From: CAWDYA01 sp963806495
GTDB taxonomy: Bacteria > Acidobacteriota > Polarisedimenticolia > JACPZX01 > DASXTC01
Assembly (NCBI GenBank): GCA_963806495.1
Contig: CAWDYA010000011.1
Location: 466,790-530,789 of the forward strand
DNA length: 64,000 bases
Direction: 5' to 3'
The position numbers and the translations under genes are program-made. Below the pieces are notes generated by a model that was given only the letters and a program-made list of their open reading frames with translations, did not search any database and was not told where the DNA came from. Below, piece by piece: positions 40,471-48,554 of this stretch. Each line of letters starts with the position of its first letter. Position 1 is the first letter of the stretch.

Positions 40471-40932
40471 CTAGACGGAATCCTTCTCGGCGCCGGCGCA
40501 GCAGGCCGCGGGCTTCTTCGCCCATTCCTGCACCGCCTTGATCGTTTCGGCATCGCTGCCTGCAAGCGTCACTTCGCCGCCCTTGGCGGTTTCCTTGAAG
40601 GAAGCGTGCACCCCGCTCATCGACATCGGGCAGTTCGGGCAGCTTTCGCCCTTCTCGTGATTGGCCAGATGCTCGTGGATCAGCTCGATCGCCTCGTCCG
40701 TCTTGCCCTCCATCGTCACGACGGCGCCGTCGCTGGTCATCTTGGCCGACTTGACGATGTTCTTGGACATGCTCAGGTGGCAGTGGACGCCCTTGCCCGA
40801 ATCGGCATGCGTCGCCGCCGCCTTGCCGTCCTTGCCATGGCAATCGGGGCCTCCCGCATAGCTGAATCCGAACGCGACCAGCGGAAGCGCGAGCGCCAGC
40901 AAGCTCTTGCTGTTGAAGATCTTACGCAGCAT
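40471..40932 (-). CDS. Secreted Cys/His-rich protein, probably metal-binding, unknown family
   Basis: 153 residues. A signal peptide ('MLRKIFNSKSLLALALPLVAFGFSYAGG') is followed by a mature chain with paired Cys/His: 'GPDCHGKDGK', 'GVHCHLSMS', 'HLANHEKGESCPNCPMSMS' and a final 'KPAACCAG'. The spacing C-P-N-C and CH pairs would suit copper, zinc or iron at the periplasm. No family recognised. A strong ribosome binding site (GGAGAG) precedes ATG 40932, and it is followed by a rho-independent terminator. Its CDS is about 160 bases from the AhpD-like gene. Confidence 0.6.
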   Translation of the reverse strand: MLRKIFNSKSLLALALPLVAFGFSYAGGPDCHGKDGKAAATHADSGKGVHCHLSMSKNIVKSAKMTSDGAVVTMEGKTDEAIELIHEHLANHEKGESCPNCPMSMSGVHASFKETAKGGEVTLAGSDAETIKAVQEWAKKPAACCAGAEKDSV

Positions 40933-41092
40933 TCAAACTCTCCTCTCTGCCGGACCGTATTGTGGTTCTTTCACCGTGGGGGAAGCTTCGGTCTCCTGGG
41001 CCGCCCTACCGCGCGGACCCAGGGCCACGTCACCCGATAGTTATACGCGATCGCCCGTGCGATTGCCAGACACCCGGCGTGTAAAAAGATTT

Positions 41093-41656
41093 TTACAGAC
41101 CGTGCACGGGCGCGTCGTACGGCGCGTCGGTTCCCGAGTGATCGATCCGCAGCGCAGTGGTGAAGCGGTTCCAGTAGTTGGTCAGACCGACCACGCACGT
41201 GATCTCGAGAATCTCCTGATCGGAGAAGCTCTCCTTCATCCGTGCGAAGAGCTCCTCGGTAACGGTGTGCGCGTCGCGTGTCATCCGCTCAGCGTACTCG
41301 AGCGCGAGCGCGACGCGCGGCTCGAACCGCTCCTGCTCGATCCGGCGGCCCAGCACCTCGATCTGCTCTTCCGTGTATCCCAGCTGCCTTGCCAAGGCAG
41401 TATGTCCGGCCGTTCAGTACCGGCACGCATTGAGCCGGGAGACGTGCAGGAAGATCAGCTCCTTGAGGCTGTACGGCACGTCACCCGTGAACATCACTTC
41501 CCGGTAGTGGGCGATCATGGTCTTCAGATACGACGGCATGTAAGCGAATGTCTTGAACGCGTTCGGAATGTTGCCGCGCTCCTCGAGGTACTTGTCGTAG
41601 ATCGCCAGGATTTCGGCGTCCACGTCCTCACGTTCCAGCTTGCGCAAACGTCCCAT
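41093..41656 (-). CDS. AhpD-like/carboxymuconolactone decarboxylase family selenoprotein candidate (CxxU)
   Basis: 187 residues counting the TGA at 41414-41416 as selenocysteine 81. Start ATG 41656 has GGGAGGAG six bases ahead. The helical AhpD fold is seen: 'VPYSLKELIFLHVSRLNACRY' then TGA then 'TAGHTALARQLGYTEEQ'. Cys78-Arg-Tyr-[TGA]-Thr-Ala-Gly-His85 is precisely CxxC-x3-H with the second, reactive Cys replaced by TGA. Both sides of the TGA are one frame. A 7-bp hairpin with apical loop GGC starts 13 bases after the TGA (see SECIS entry). AhpD-like selenoproteins with this CxxU are known from marine metagenomes. It would reduce disulfides or hydroperoxides. Alternative: error for TGC/TGT. 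Divergent from the aromatic operon. Confidence 0.72.
41384..41416 (-). promoter_or_regulatory. Bacterial SECIS-like hairpin and UGA codon
   Basis: On the minus-strand mRNA: UGA (41416-41414), 13 bases, then CUGCCUU-GGC-AAGGCAG (41400-41384), a perfect 7-bp stem with a three-base loop beginning with G. The apical loop begins 20 bases after the UGA, in the 16-37 range typical of bacterial SECIS, which also needs a G in the first two loop bases. Confidence 0.6.
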
Positions 41657-41724
41657 CGATTCTCCTCCCGCTCCGGGCCCCAGCCTGCGGCCGGTCGATC
41701 TCCGCGCCGTGCCCCTTCGATACG

Positions 41725-41753
41725 ATAGTACAGACACGGCTCCACCTTGACAG
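41725..41753 (-). promoter_or_regulatory. Predicted promoter of the AhpD-like gene
   Basis: On the minus strand CTGTCA (41753-41748), 17-base spacer, TACTAT (41730-41725). The -35 overlaps the TTGACA of the opposite promoter, so the divergent genes compete for one polymerase region. Confidence 0.4.
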
Positions 41754-41774
41754 CGGCTCGGAGGACGATGTAGC
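41747..41774 (+). promoter_or_regulatory. Predicted promoter of the aromatic catabolic operon
   Basis: TTGACA (41747-41752), 16-base spacer, weak TGTAGC (41769-41774). It lies 60 bases upstream of the first gene, and its start site would fall next to the palindrome at 41788. Confidence 0.4.
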
Positions 41775-41787
41775 GTGAGCGAGATAC

Positions 41788-41799
41788 TTTAGATCTAAA
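41788..41799 (+). promoter_or_regulatory. Palindromic operator, likely for the MarR regulator
   Basis: A perfect 12-base palindrome TTTAGATCTAAA within the AT-rich run ATACTTTAGATCTAAACT. Known MarR family sites such as that of HucR share the TTAGATCTA core. It follows the predicted start site, so a bound dimer would block transcription of 41835 onward; the operon encodes a MarR protein as its third gene. Confidence 0.55.
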
Positions 41800-41834
41800 C
41801 TAATCCCGGACGGCGGGAACGGGAGCCGGATCGC

Positions 41835-42602
41835 ATGGGGAAGACCGGGACACTCGACGGACGCACGGCGCTGGTCACCGGTGGCGGCCGGGGCATCGGG
41901 CGGGCGATCGCGCTGGCGATGGCGCATGCCGGCGCCGACGTCGCCGTGGCGGCGCGCACCACGGAGCAGGTCGCGGAGGTGGCCGCCGCGATCGAGGCGG
42001 CAGGCAGCCGCGGGCTGGCCCTGACATCCGACGTGACGTCCGCGGCGGAATCGGCCTCGATGGCCGAGCGAGCCGCGGCAGTCCTGGGTCGTGTCGACAT
42101 CCTCGTGAACGCGGCGGGCGCGGCCCAGAGCGCGCCGGTGCTGGCCACCGATGCGTCGCTCTGGCAGCGCATGCTCGACGTCAATCTCACGAGCGTCTTT
42201 CTCTGCACGCGGGCCGTGCTGCCGGCGATGGTGGAGCGAGGCTGGGGCCGCATCATCAGCGTGGCCTCGAGCGCCGGGCTGACCGGGCACGCCTACGTCT
42301 CCGCCTACTGCGCCGCGAAGCACGGCGTGGTCGGGTTCACCCGGGCCGCAGCCCTGGAGATGCGCGGGAAGGGGGTCACCATCAACGCGCTGTGCCCGGG
42401 ATACGTCGACACAGACATGACACGCCGCAGCGTGGAGTCGATCGTGAAGCGGACGGGCAGGACGACGGAAGAGGTCCTGGCGCGGCTGGCCGGGTTCAAC
42501 AGGACGGGACGGCTCCTCACGCCGGACGAAGTGGCCGAGGCCGCGCTGCGGCTGGCCGGCGAGGAGGGGGCCGCCATCAACGGGGAGGCGCTCGAGCTAT
42601 GA
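41835..42602 (+). CDS. Short-chain dehydrogenase/reductase
   Basis: 255 residues. 'ALVTGGGRGIGRAIALAMAHAG' binds NAD(P); 'LVNAAGAAQSAPV' (NAG variant), Ser in 'ISVASSAGLTGHA' and the 'YCAAKHG' Tyr/Lys pair complete the classical catalytic set. The 'PGYVDTDM' and 'TPDEVAEAALRLAGEEGAAINGEALEL' end are usual for 3-hydroxyacyl-CoA-type SDRs. First gene of the operon to 49721. With the ligase and RidA it would oxidise a hydroxyacyl-CoA or cyclic alcohol intermediate. Its stop overlaps the next ATG. Confidence 0.9.
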   Translation: MGKTGTLDGRTALVTGGGRGIGRAIALAMAHAGADVAVAARTTEQVAEVAAAIEAAGSRGLALTSDVTSAAESASMAERAAAVLGRVDILVNAAGAAQSAPVLATDASLWQRMLDVNLTSVFLCTRAVLPAMVERGWGRIISVASSAGLTGHAYVSAYCAAKHGVVGFTRAAALEMRGKGVTINALCPGYVDTDMTRRSVESIVKRTGRTTEEVLARLAGFNRTGRLLTPDEVAEAALRLAGEEGAAINGEALEL

Positions 42603-42996
42603 CCCGATTCGACATCATCAACCCTGATTTCCTCCCCGCCCGAGCGGCTACAACCACGTCGTGGTGACCCCGGCCGGCAGGATGATCTTCCTCTCGGGGA
42701 TGATCGGCTGGGACGCCGGCGGTGCCGTCACCTCGTCCGACCTGGTGGAGCAGTTCGAGCTGGCCCTGCGCCACGTCGTCGAGGCCGTCAAGGCCGCCGG
42801 AGGCACGGCGGAGTCGATCGCGCGGCTGACCATCTATGTCACCGACGTCCTGCAGTACCGGACCCGTCTGAAAGGACTCGGCCAGGCCTACCGCAGGGTG
42901 ATGGGGAGCCACTATCCGGCCATGGCGCTCGTCGAGGTCAAGGCTCTGTTCGAGCCCGGCTCGAAGATCGAGATCGAAGCCACGGGGGTGCTGTGA
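42599..42996 (+). CDS. RidA family protein, frameshifted near the start
   Basis: About 132 residues after restoring a C at 42638-42641: the given sequence reads 'MTRFDIINPDFLPARAATTT' and stops at 42668, whereas one more C gives 'NPDFLPAPSGYNHVVVTPAGRMIFLSGMIGWD'. The rest has the trimer-forming RidA features: 'ALRHVVEAVKAAGGTAESIARLTIYVTDV' and 'YPAMALVEVKALFEPGSKIEIEATGV'. RidA hydrolyses enamine/imine products; in the 2-aminobenzoyl-CoA route a member of this family has such a role. ATG overlaps the SDR stop, and its TGA overlaps the MarR GTG. Confidence 0.82.
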
Positions 42997-43487
42997 GCGA
43001 TCGCGACGCGGCCGCCCGTCCCGCGCTGAGCGTCTGGGTGCGGCTGATGAAGGCGCACAACCTCCTGATGCGGGAGGCGCGCCGCAGCGTCGGCGGCGAC
43101 ATGACGCTGCCCCGGTTCGACGTGATGGCCCATCTCGCCCGCCGCCCCGAAGGGATGACCGCCGGGGAGCTGAGCCGGCTGCTGCTCGTCTCGGCCGGAA
43201 ACCTCACGGGCATCGTCGACCGGCTGGAGCGGGAAGGGCTCGCGAAACGCGAAGCACACGAGTCGGACCGCCGGGCGACGCGGATCCGCCTGACCCCCTG
43301 GGGACGCCGCCGGATCGGCAGGCTCGTGCCGCGGCACGCCCGCGACATCGAGCAGCTTCTGGCGCCCCTCTCGCCATCCGAACTGTCGGCACTGCGGGAT
43401 CTGCTCGGACGGCTCAACCGGGCGCTGGAGGGACGCGCCGAGGCGGCGCCGGCCACGCCCCGACGCGCGGCAAAGGAGAAGCGATGA
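42993..43487 (+). CDS. MarR family transcriptional regulator
   Basis: 164 residues, GTG at 42993. Winged helix: 'MTLPRFDVMAHLARRPEGMTAGELSRLLLVSAGNLTGIVDRLEREGLAKREAHESDRRATRIRLTPWGRR' contains the recognition helix and the wing with the conserved 'D.R'. Most likely it binds the palindrome at 41788 and releases DNA when an aromatic acid or its CoA thioester binds, as in HpaR, CouR or FerC. Embedded in the operon between RidA and the crotonase, it would form a negative loop. Confidence 0.85.
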   Translation: MSDRDAAARPALSVWVRLMKAHNLLMREARRSVGGDMTLPRFDVMAHLARRPEGMTAGELSRLLLVSAGNLTGIVDRLEREGLAKREAHESDRRATRIRLTPWGRRRIGRLVPRHARDIEQLLAPLSPSELSALRDLLGRLNRALEGRAEAAPATPRRAAKEKR

Positions 43488-44284
43488 CCACCACGTTCCT
43501 GTACGAGGAGAAAGGGCCGATCGCGCGTCTGACGCTCAACCGGCCCGACGTGCTCAACGCCCTCACCGTCGGCACCTACGAGGAGCTGCGCGACCTGTTC
43601 GCCGGCCTTGTGCAGCGCGACGACCTGCGCGTGGTGGTGCTGTCGGGCGCCGGCCGGGCGTTCTGCTCGGGCGGCGACGTCAGGGAGATCATCGGGAGGC
43701 TTCAGGGCGCGAGCGACGAGGAGCTGCTGGCGTTCACCCGGCTGACCTGCGAGGTCGTCCTGAGGATGCGCGAGGCCCCGCAGATCGTCATCGCCTCGCT
43801 CAACGGCGTGACGGCGGGCGCGGGGGCGGCGCTCGCGCTCGCCTCGGATTTTCGCCTCGCCTCGAGCGCGGCGCGGCTCGCCTTCCTGTTCGTCAAGGTC
43901 GGCCTCTCGGGAGCCGACATGGGGGCGGCTCACCTGCTGCCCCGGCTCGTCGGAGCGGGGCGCGCCACCGAGCTGCTGATGCGCGGCGACTTCATCGATG
44001 CCGCCACCGCCCTGCAATGGGGGCTGGTGAACCGTGTCGTCGCGCCGGAGACGCTCGAAGCGGAGGTGACGGGCTGGGCCGGGTCGCTGGCCGCGGGGCC
44101 GGCGCTGGGGCTGAGGATGACCAAGGCGATGCTGAACCGCTCGCTCGGGTTCACGCTCGCGGGCGCGCTCGACCTGGAGGCCGAGGCGCAGGCAGTCTGC
44201 ATGCGGCATCCCGACTTCGCCGAGGCGTATCGCGCCTTCATCGAGAAACGGCCGGCACGGTTCGGAGGAGGACGCGGCGAATGA
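43484..44284 (+). CDS. Enoyl-CoA hydratase family protein
   Basis: 266 residues. 'RPDVLNALTVGTYEELRDLF', the oxyanion hole 'AFCSGGDVREI' and 'ASLNGVTAGAGAALALASDFRLASSAARLAFLFVKVGLSGADMGAAHLLPRLVG'. The second active site residue is Asp ('GADMGAAHLLPRL') where hydratases have Glu, and the first position 'GAGAALALASD' lacks Glu as well; both are seen in ring-opening or 4-hydroxybenzoyl-type crotonases and in the 2-ketocyclohexane class. So it need not be a plain hydratase. ATG overlaps the MarR stop. Confidence 0.88.
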   Translation: MTTTFLYEEKGPIARLTLNRPDVLNALTVGTYEELRDLFAGLVQRDDLRVVVLSGAGRAFCSGGDVREIIGRLQGASDEELLAFTRLTCEVVLRMREAPQIVIASLNGVTAGAGAALALASDFRLASSAARLAFLFVKVGLSGADMGAAHLLPRLVGAGRATELLMRGDFIDAATALQWGLVNRVVAPETLEAEVTGWAGSLAAGPALGLRMTKAMLNRSLGFTLAGALDLEAEAQAVCMRHPDFAEAYRAFIEKRPARFGGGRGE

Positions 44285-45472
44285 GCGATCCCGGCGCAGG
44301 GGCCGGCATGCCCGACCCGGAGCGCGAGGATCTCGCATCGAGAACCCGATCCCTCGCGGGTGAGCTGGCGCTTCCCGAGCCGGCGCCGGGCGACGTCGCG
44401 GCGGAGGACACGCACGCCCGCGCGGCGCTGGCCGTGCTGAGCCGGGCCGGTCTCATCGAGGAGCTCGTCCCTCCCCAGTGGCGCGAGACACCGGGCGGAG
44501 CCGTGGTCTCGGCGCAGCGTGTCTGCGTTATCCGCGAGGAGCTCGCGTCGATTCTCGGGTCTCGCCGACGTGATGTTCGTCATGCAGGGGCTCGGCTCGC
44601 GCGGCATCGCCCTCGCCGGCTCCGATGATCTGAAGGAGCGCTGCCTGCCGGGCGTGGCCCGCGGGGAGCGGGTCGCCGCGTTCGCGCTCACCGAGCCGGA
44701 GGCCGGATCGGACGTCTCGGCGATCGCGACCCGCGCCACGCGTGACGGGGATGTCTATCGTCTCGACGGAACCAAGACCTTCATCTCGAACGCGGGACTG
44801 GCGGATGTCTACACGTTGTTCGCGCGCACGGACGACGGGCCCGGCCGCGAGGGGATCACCGCGTTCGCCGTCGAGGCCGGCGCGCCTGGGCTGAGGGTCA
44901 GCGAGCGGGTGACGATCAGCGCGCCGCATCCGATCGGCACGCTCGAGCTCGCCGGCTGCCGCGTTCCGGCCGCGAACCGGCTGGGAGCCGAAGGGACGGG
45001 GTTCGACCTCGCGCTGTCGGTGCTCGATTTCTTCCGGCCCACGGTGGGGGCGGCGGCCGTGGGCCTCGCACGGCGCGCCCTCGACGAGTCGGTCGCGCGT
45101 TGCCGGCAGCGCATGCAGTTCGGGCGTCCCCTGGCCGCGTTCCAGGCGGTCCGCTTCAAGCTCGCGGACATGGCGCTGAGTCTCGAGGCGGCCCGTCTGC
45201 TCGTGATGCGCGCCGCCGCGATGATCGACCGGCCCGGCGGCTCGGCATCGAGGGAGGTACGGCGCGCCTCGTCGATGGCCAAGCTGTACGCCACCGAGGC
45301 GGCGCAGCGGATCGTCGACGAGGCGGTGCAGCTTCATGGCGGGCTGGGGGTTGTCCGGGGCCAGACGGTCGAGCGACTCTACCGGGAGGTGCGGGCACTG
45401 CGGATCTACGAGGGGACGTCCGAGATCCAGCGGCTGGTGATCGCCGCATCGCTGCTCAAGGAGGGGCCGTGA
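44281..45472 (+). CDS. Acyl-CoA dehydrogenase, frameshifted
   Basis: About 397 residues with one indel near 44550-44560, after 'CVIREELASI', rejoining at 'SGLADVMFVMQGLGSRGIALAGSDD'. The N-terminal helical region is shorter than usual ('EDLASRTRSLAGELALPEP'). FAD motifs 'AFALTEPEAGSDVSAIATRATRDGDVYRLDGTKTFISNAGLAD', and the C-terminal 'MQFGRPLAAFQAVRFKLADMALSLEAARLLVMRAA' and 'AVQLHGGLGVVRGQTVERLYREVRALRIYEGTSEIQRLVIA', with the catalytic Glu region 'YEGTSEIQ'. Oxidises an acyl-CoA, passing electrons to ETF. Starts in the crotonase stop, ends in the next GTG. Confidence 0.85.
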
Positions 45473-46920
45473 TCCTGTTCGAGCCTCTGGCGGTCGGCAC
45501 GATGAGACTGCCCAACCGGGTCGTCCTGCCCGCCATGGTGACCCGGCTGTCGGGAGAGGACGGATTCGTCAACGCCGACATCCGGGAGCGCTATCTGCGG
45601 TTCGCCGCCGGCGAGCCGGGGCTGATCGTGGTCGAGGCGATGTCGGTGCACGGCGGCAAGAGCGGCCCCCTGCTGCGGCTCTCCGACGACGTCTTCATCC
45701 CGGGGCAGGCCGAGATGGTGCGGGCTATACACGACGCGAGCCCGTCGCGCGTCGCGGCGCAGATCATCCACTTCCTCAAGATCGCCCGCAGCGGCTGGCG
45801 TCAGACGATCGCCGACCTGACACGCGAGGAGATCCGGGGGATCGTCCGGGACTACGCCCATGCCGCGGGCCGGGCGCGCCGCGCCGGATACGACGGTGTC
45901 GAGCTGCACATGGCACACGCCTACACGCTCTCCTCCTTTCTCTCGCTGAGGAACCGGAGACCCGACGAGTACGGGCGGTCGCTGGAGAACCGGATGCGGG
46001 CGATGACCGAGACGATACAGGCCGTGCGCGCCGAGGTCGGCGACGACTACCCGGTGGGGGTCCGGTTCGACGGCGAGGAGTGCATCAAGGACGGCTACAC
46101 GCTGAAGGACTCGACGGCGATCGCGTTGCGGATGGCCCGGCTCGGCGTGGACTGGCTCAGCGTCTCCGCGGGCGGCAAGTTCGAGGATGCGATCCACAAG
46201 CCGGGCCAGCCGCTGTACCCCTACACCGGGTACTCGGGCGATCGCTGCATGCCCTCGGTGAACTACCCCGACGGCGCGAACATCCACCTGCCGGCGACGA
46301 TCAGGAGCCGCATCAACGCCGCCGGGCTCGCCACACCGGTGGTGGCGAGCGGCAAGATACGCACGCCGGCCCTCGCCGAGAGGTTCCTGTCGGAGGGACG
46401 GGCGGATCTGATCGGCATGGCCCGCGCGCTGCTGGCCGACCCCGATTGGCCGCGCAAGGTGCGCGACGGCCGCGCGGACACGATCGTCCACTGCGTCTAC
46501 GGCAACGTCTGCAAGGCGCTCGACGAGAACTTCCGCAAGGTCCGGTGCGTGCTGTGGCCCAAGGGGGCGCTGCAGGCGCCGCAGGTGGAGGATCGCATGC
46601 CGCCCCGATGGGTGTACGATGACCCCAACCTGGTGGCGGTGGCGGTCAACGGCCGGATCCAGCTCAAGTGGAACCACGCCGTCGACGACGTGGCGGTCTA
46701 CGGCTACGAGATCCACCGTTCGGACGACGGCGGCCCGTTCGAGCATCGCAATTCGGTGAAAGGAGTCTTCTACGTGGACGACGATGTGATGGGCGGCGTC
46801 AGCTACCGGTACCGCGTGCGGGCCTACGACATGGCCGGCCACCGGACCGGGCCCTCCAACCTGGCCGAGGTCTCCCTGCCCGACCCGGCGGCGCCGCGGC
46901 GCGCGGAGGGGGCATCGTGA
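45469..46920 (+). CDS. Old-yellow-enzyme family oxidoreductase with fibronectin-III-like tail
   Basis: 483 residues, GTG start in the acyl-CoA dehydrogenase stop. TIM barrel with 'FEPLAVGTMRLPNRVVLPAMVTRLS', FMN region 'RRAGYDGVELHMAHAYTLSSFLSLRNRRPDEYGRSLENRMRAMTETI' and 'DLIGMARALLADPDWPRKV'. The C-terminal Cys region 'HCVYGNVCKALDENFRKVRCVLWPKG' has Cys spaced as in 2,4-dienoyl-CoA reductases, then about 100 residues of fibronectin-III character ('LVAVAVNGRIQLKWNHAVDDVAVYGYEIHRSDDGG...YRYRVRAYDMAGHRTGPS'). This half resembles the oxidoreductase part of 2-aminobenzoyl-CoA monooxygenase/reductase, without the monooxygenase half. Confidence 0.82.
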   Translation: MILFEPLAVGTMRLPNRVVLPAMVTRLSGEDGFVNADIRERYLRFAAGEPGLIVVEAMSVHGGKSGPLLRLSDDVFIPGQAEMVRAIHDASPSRVAAQIIHFLKIARSGWRQTIADLTREEIRGIVRDYAHAAGRARRAGYDGVELHMAHAYTLSSFLSLRNRRPDEYGRSLENRMRAMTETIQAVRAEVGDDYPVGVRFDGEECIKDGYTLKDSTAIALRMARLGVDWLSVSAGGKFEDAIHKPGQPLYPYTGYSGDRCMPSVNYPDGANIHLPATIRSRINAAGLATPVVASGKIRTPALAERFLSEGRADLIGMARALLADPDWPRKVRDGRADTIVHCVYGNVCKALDENFRKVRCVLWPKGALQAPQVEDRMPPRWVYDDPNLVAVAVNGRIQLKWNHAVDDVAVYGYEIHRSDDGGPFEHRNSVKGVFYVDDDVMGGVSYRYRVRAYDMAGHRTGPSNLAEVSLPDPAAPRRAEGAS

Positions 46921-48554
46921 GCGAGGATCGCGTCCGGCCCGGGTTCCCCGAGCGGTTCAACCTCGCCGACTACCTGCTCGCCGGGGGACTCACACCGTCC
47001 CGGGCGGCGAAGACGGCGGTCATCTGCGGCGACACCCGCTACACCTACGCGGAAGTGGACTCGCTCGCGCGCCGGACCGGCAACGCCCTCGCCGGCCTCG
47101 GAGCCGGGATGGAGAGCCGGGTCCTGATCGTGCTGCCGGACGGGATCGAGTTCGTGGCGACCTGGCTCGCCACCCTGAAGGTCGGGGCGGTCTTCGCGAT
47201 GGCCAACACCGTGCACACCGCCGAGGACTATCTGTACTACCTCGACTACACCAGGGCCCCGGTCGCGGTCATCCACGAGTCGGTCCGGGACCGGTTCGAC
47301 GAGATCCGCGGGCGCGCGTCGCACCTGAAATCCCTGATTGTCGTCGGCGACGCGGGCCGGCACCTCGCGTTCGACACGGAGGTCGGCCGGGCTGCGGATC
47401 GCCTCGAGACCGCCCCCACGCGCTCCGACGACATCGCCGGGTGGCTCTTCACGTCCGGCAGCACCGGCAAGCCGAAAGCCGCCGTCCACTTCCACAGCGA
47501 CTTCGCCTACAACATCGAGACCTACGCGAAGCGGATCCTCATGATGCACGAGGAGGACGTCACCCTCTCGGTCCCGAAGCTGTTCTTCGGATACGCCACC
47601 GGCACGAACCTGATGTTCCCGTTCGCCGCCGGCGCCACGACGGTGCTGTTCCCGGATCGAAGCACCCCCGAGAGGATGTTCGAGCTGATCGCGAAGCACC
47701 GTCCCACCGTGCTGACCAGCGTGCCCACGATGATCAACGCGATGCTTCAGACGGCGGAGTCGCCGGGCGCGCCGGCACACGACCTCTCGAGCCTCAGGGT
47801 CTGCGTCTCGGCGGGCGAGGCGCTGCCGGCCGAGCTGTACCGGCGCTGGGTGGCCCGGTTCGGCGTGGAGATCCTCGACGGGATAGGCTCGGCCGAGATG
47901 TTCCACATCTACATTTCCAACCGGTTCGGCGAAGTGCGCGAGGAGAGCCTCGGGCGGATCGTTCCCGGCTACGAGGCCCGGGTGGTCGGGCCCGACGGCG
48001 CCGACGTGCCGGCTGGCGAGCAGGGCACGCTCTGGGTCAAGGGAGGCTCGACCGCCCTGTGCTACTGGCAGCGGCGCGCGTCGTCACGGGACACGTTTCG
48101 CGGCGACTGGTGCGTCACCGGCGACCAGTTCCTCCTGGACGACGAAGGGTACTTCTACTACTGCGGCCGCACCGACGACATGCTGAAGGTGAGCGGCATC
48201 TTCGTCTCGCCTCTCGAGATCGAGGACTGTCTCATGACGCACCCCGCGGTGAGGGAGGTGGCGGTGATCGGGGCGCAGGATGAGGGGGGGCTCACCAAGC
48301 CCAAGGCCTGGATTGCGCTCAGGGAAGGGCACGAGCCGTCGGTCGAGCTGGCGCATGCCTTCAAGACCCATGTCAAGGACAGGCTGTCACCCTACAAGTA
48401 TCCCCGATGGATCGAGTTCGTCGACCGGCTGCCCCGCAGCGATCGAGGCAAGATCCTGCGCACCACGCTCCGGGAGGGCACCCGGTCCCTGCTGACCGTA
48501 CCGCTGGCACCGGCAAGGACGGCGGACGGAGGAGACGGCGATGCCGGCCGATAG
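46917..48554 (+). CDS. Benzoate-CoA ligase family protein
   Basis: 545 residues, GTG in the previous stop. Adenylation motifs: 'GWLFTSGSTGKPKAAVHFHSDF' (A3), 'LDGIGSAEMFHIYISNRFGEVR', 'GDQFLLDDEGYFYYCGRTDDMLKVSGIFVSPLEIED' and the catalytic-lysine end 'SDRGKILRTTLR'. The family, with 'DGIGSAEMFHIYISN', includes benzoate, 4-hydroxybenzoate and 2-aminobenzoate CoA ligases. It activates an aromatic acid using ATP and CoA. With RidA, OYE-type reductase and thioesterase this points to an anthranilate-type substrate, which is inference. Confidence 0.92.
   Translation: MSEDRVRPGFPERFNLADYLLAGGLTPSRAAKTAVICGDTRYTYAEVDSLARRTGNALAGLGAGMESRVLIVLPDGIEFVATWLATLKVGAVFAMANTVHTAEDYLYYLDYTRAPVAVIHESVRDRFDEIRGRASHLKSLIVVGDAGRHLAFDTEVGRAADRLETAPTRSDDIAGWLFTSGSTGKPKAAVHFHSDFAYNIETYAKRILMMHEEDVTLSVPKLFFGYATGTNLMFPFAAGATTVLFPDRSTPERMFELIAKHRPTVLTSVPTMINAMLQTAESPGAPAHDLSSLRVCVSAGEALPAELYRRWVARFGVEILDGIGSAEMFHIYISNRFGEVREESLGRIVPGYEARVVGPDGADVPAGEQGTLWVKGGSTALCYWQRRASSRDTFRGDWCVTGDQFLLDDEGYFYYCGRTDDMLKVSGIFVSPLEIEDCLMTHPAVREVAVIGAQDEGGLTKPKAWIALREGHEPSVELAHAFKTHVKDRLSPYKYPRWIEFVDRLPRSDRGKILRTTLREGTRSLLTVPLAPARTADGGDGDAGR

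Noticed and set aside
41081..41096. AT hairpin over the AhpD-like stop as a terminator
   Set aside because: Seven weak A-T pairs and a loop of two; no T run beyond it, so a weak structure only.
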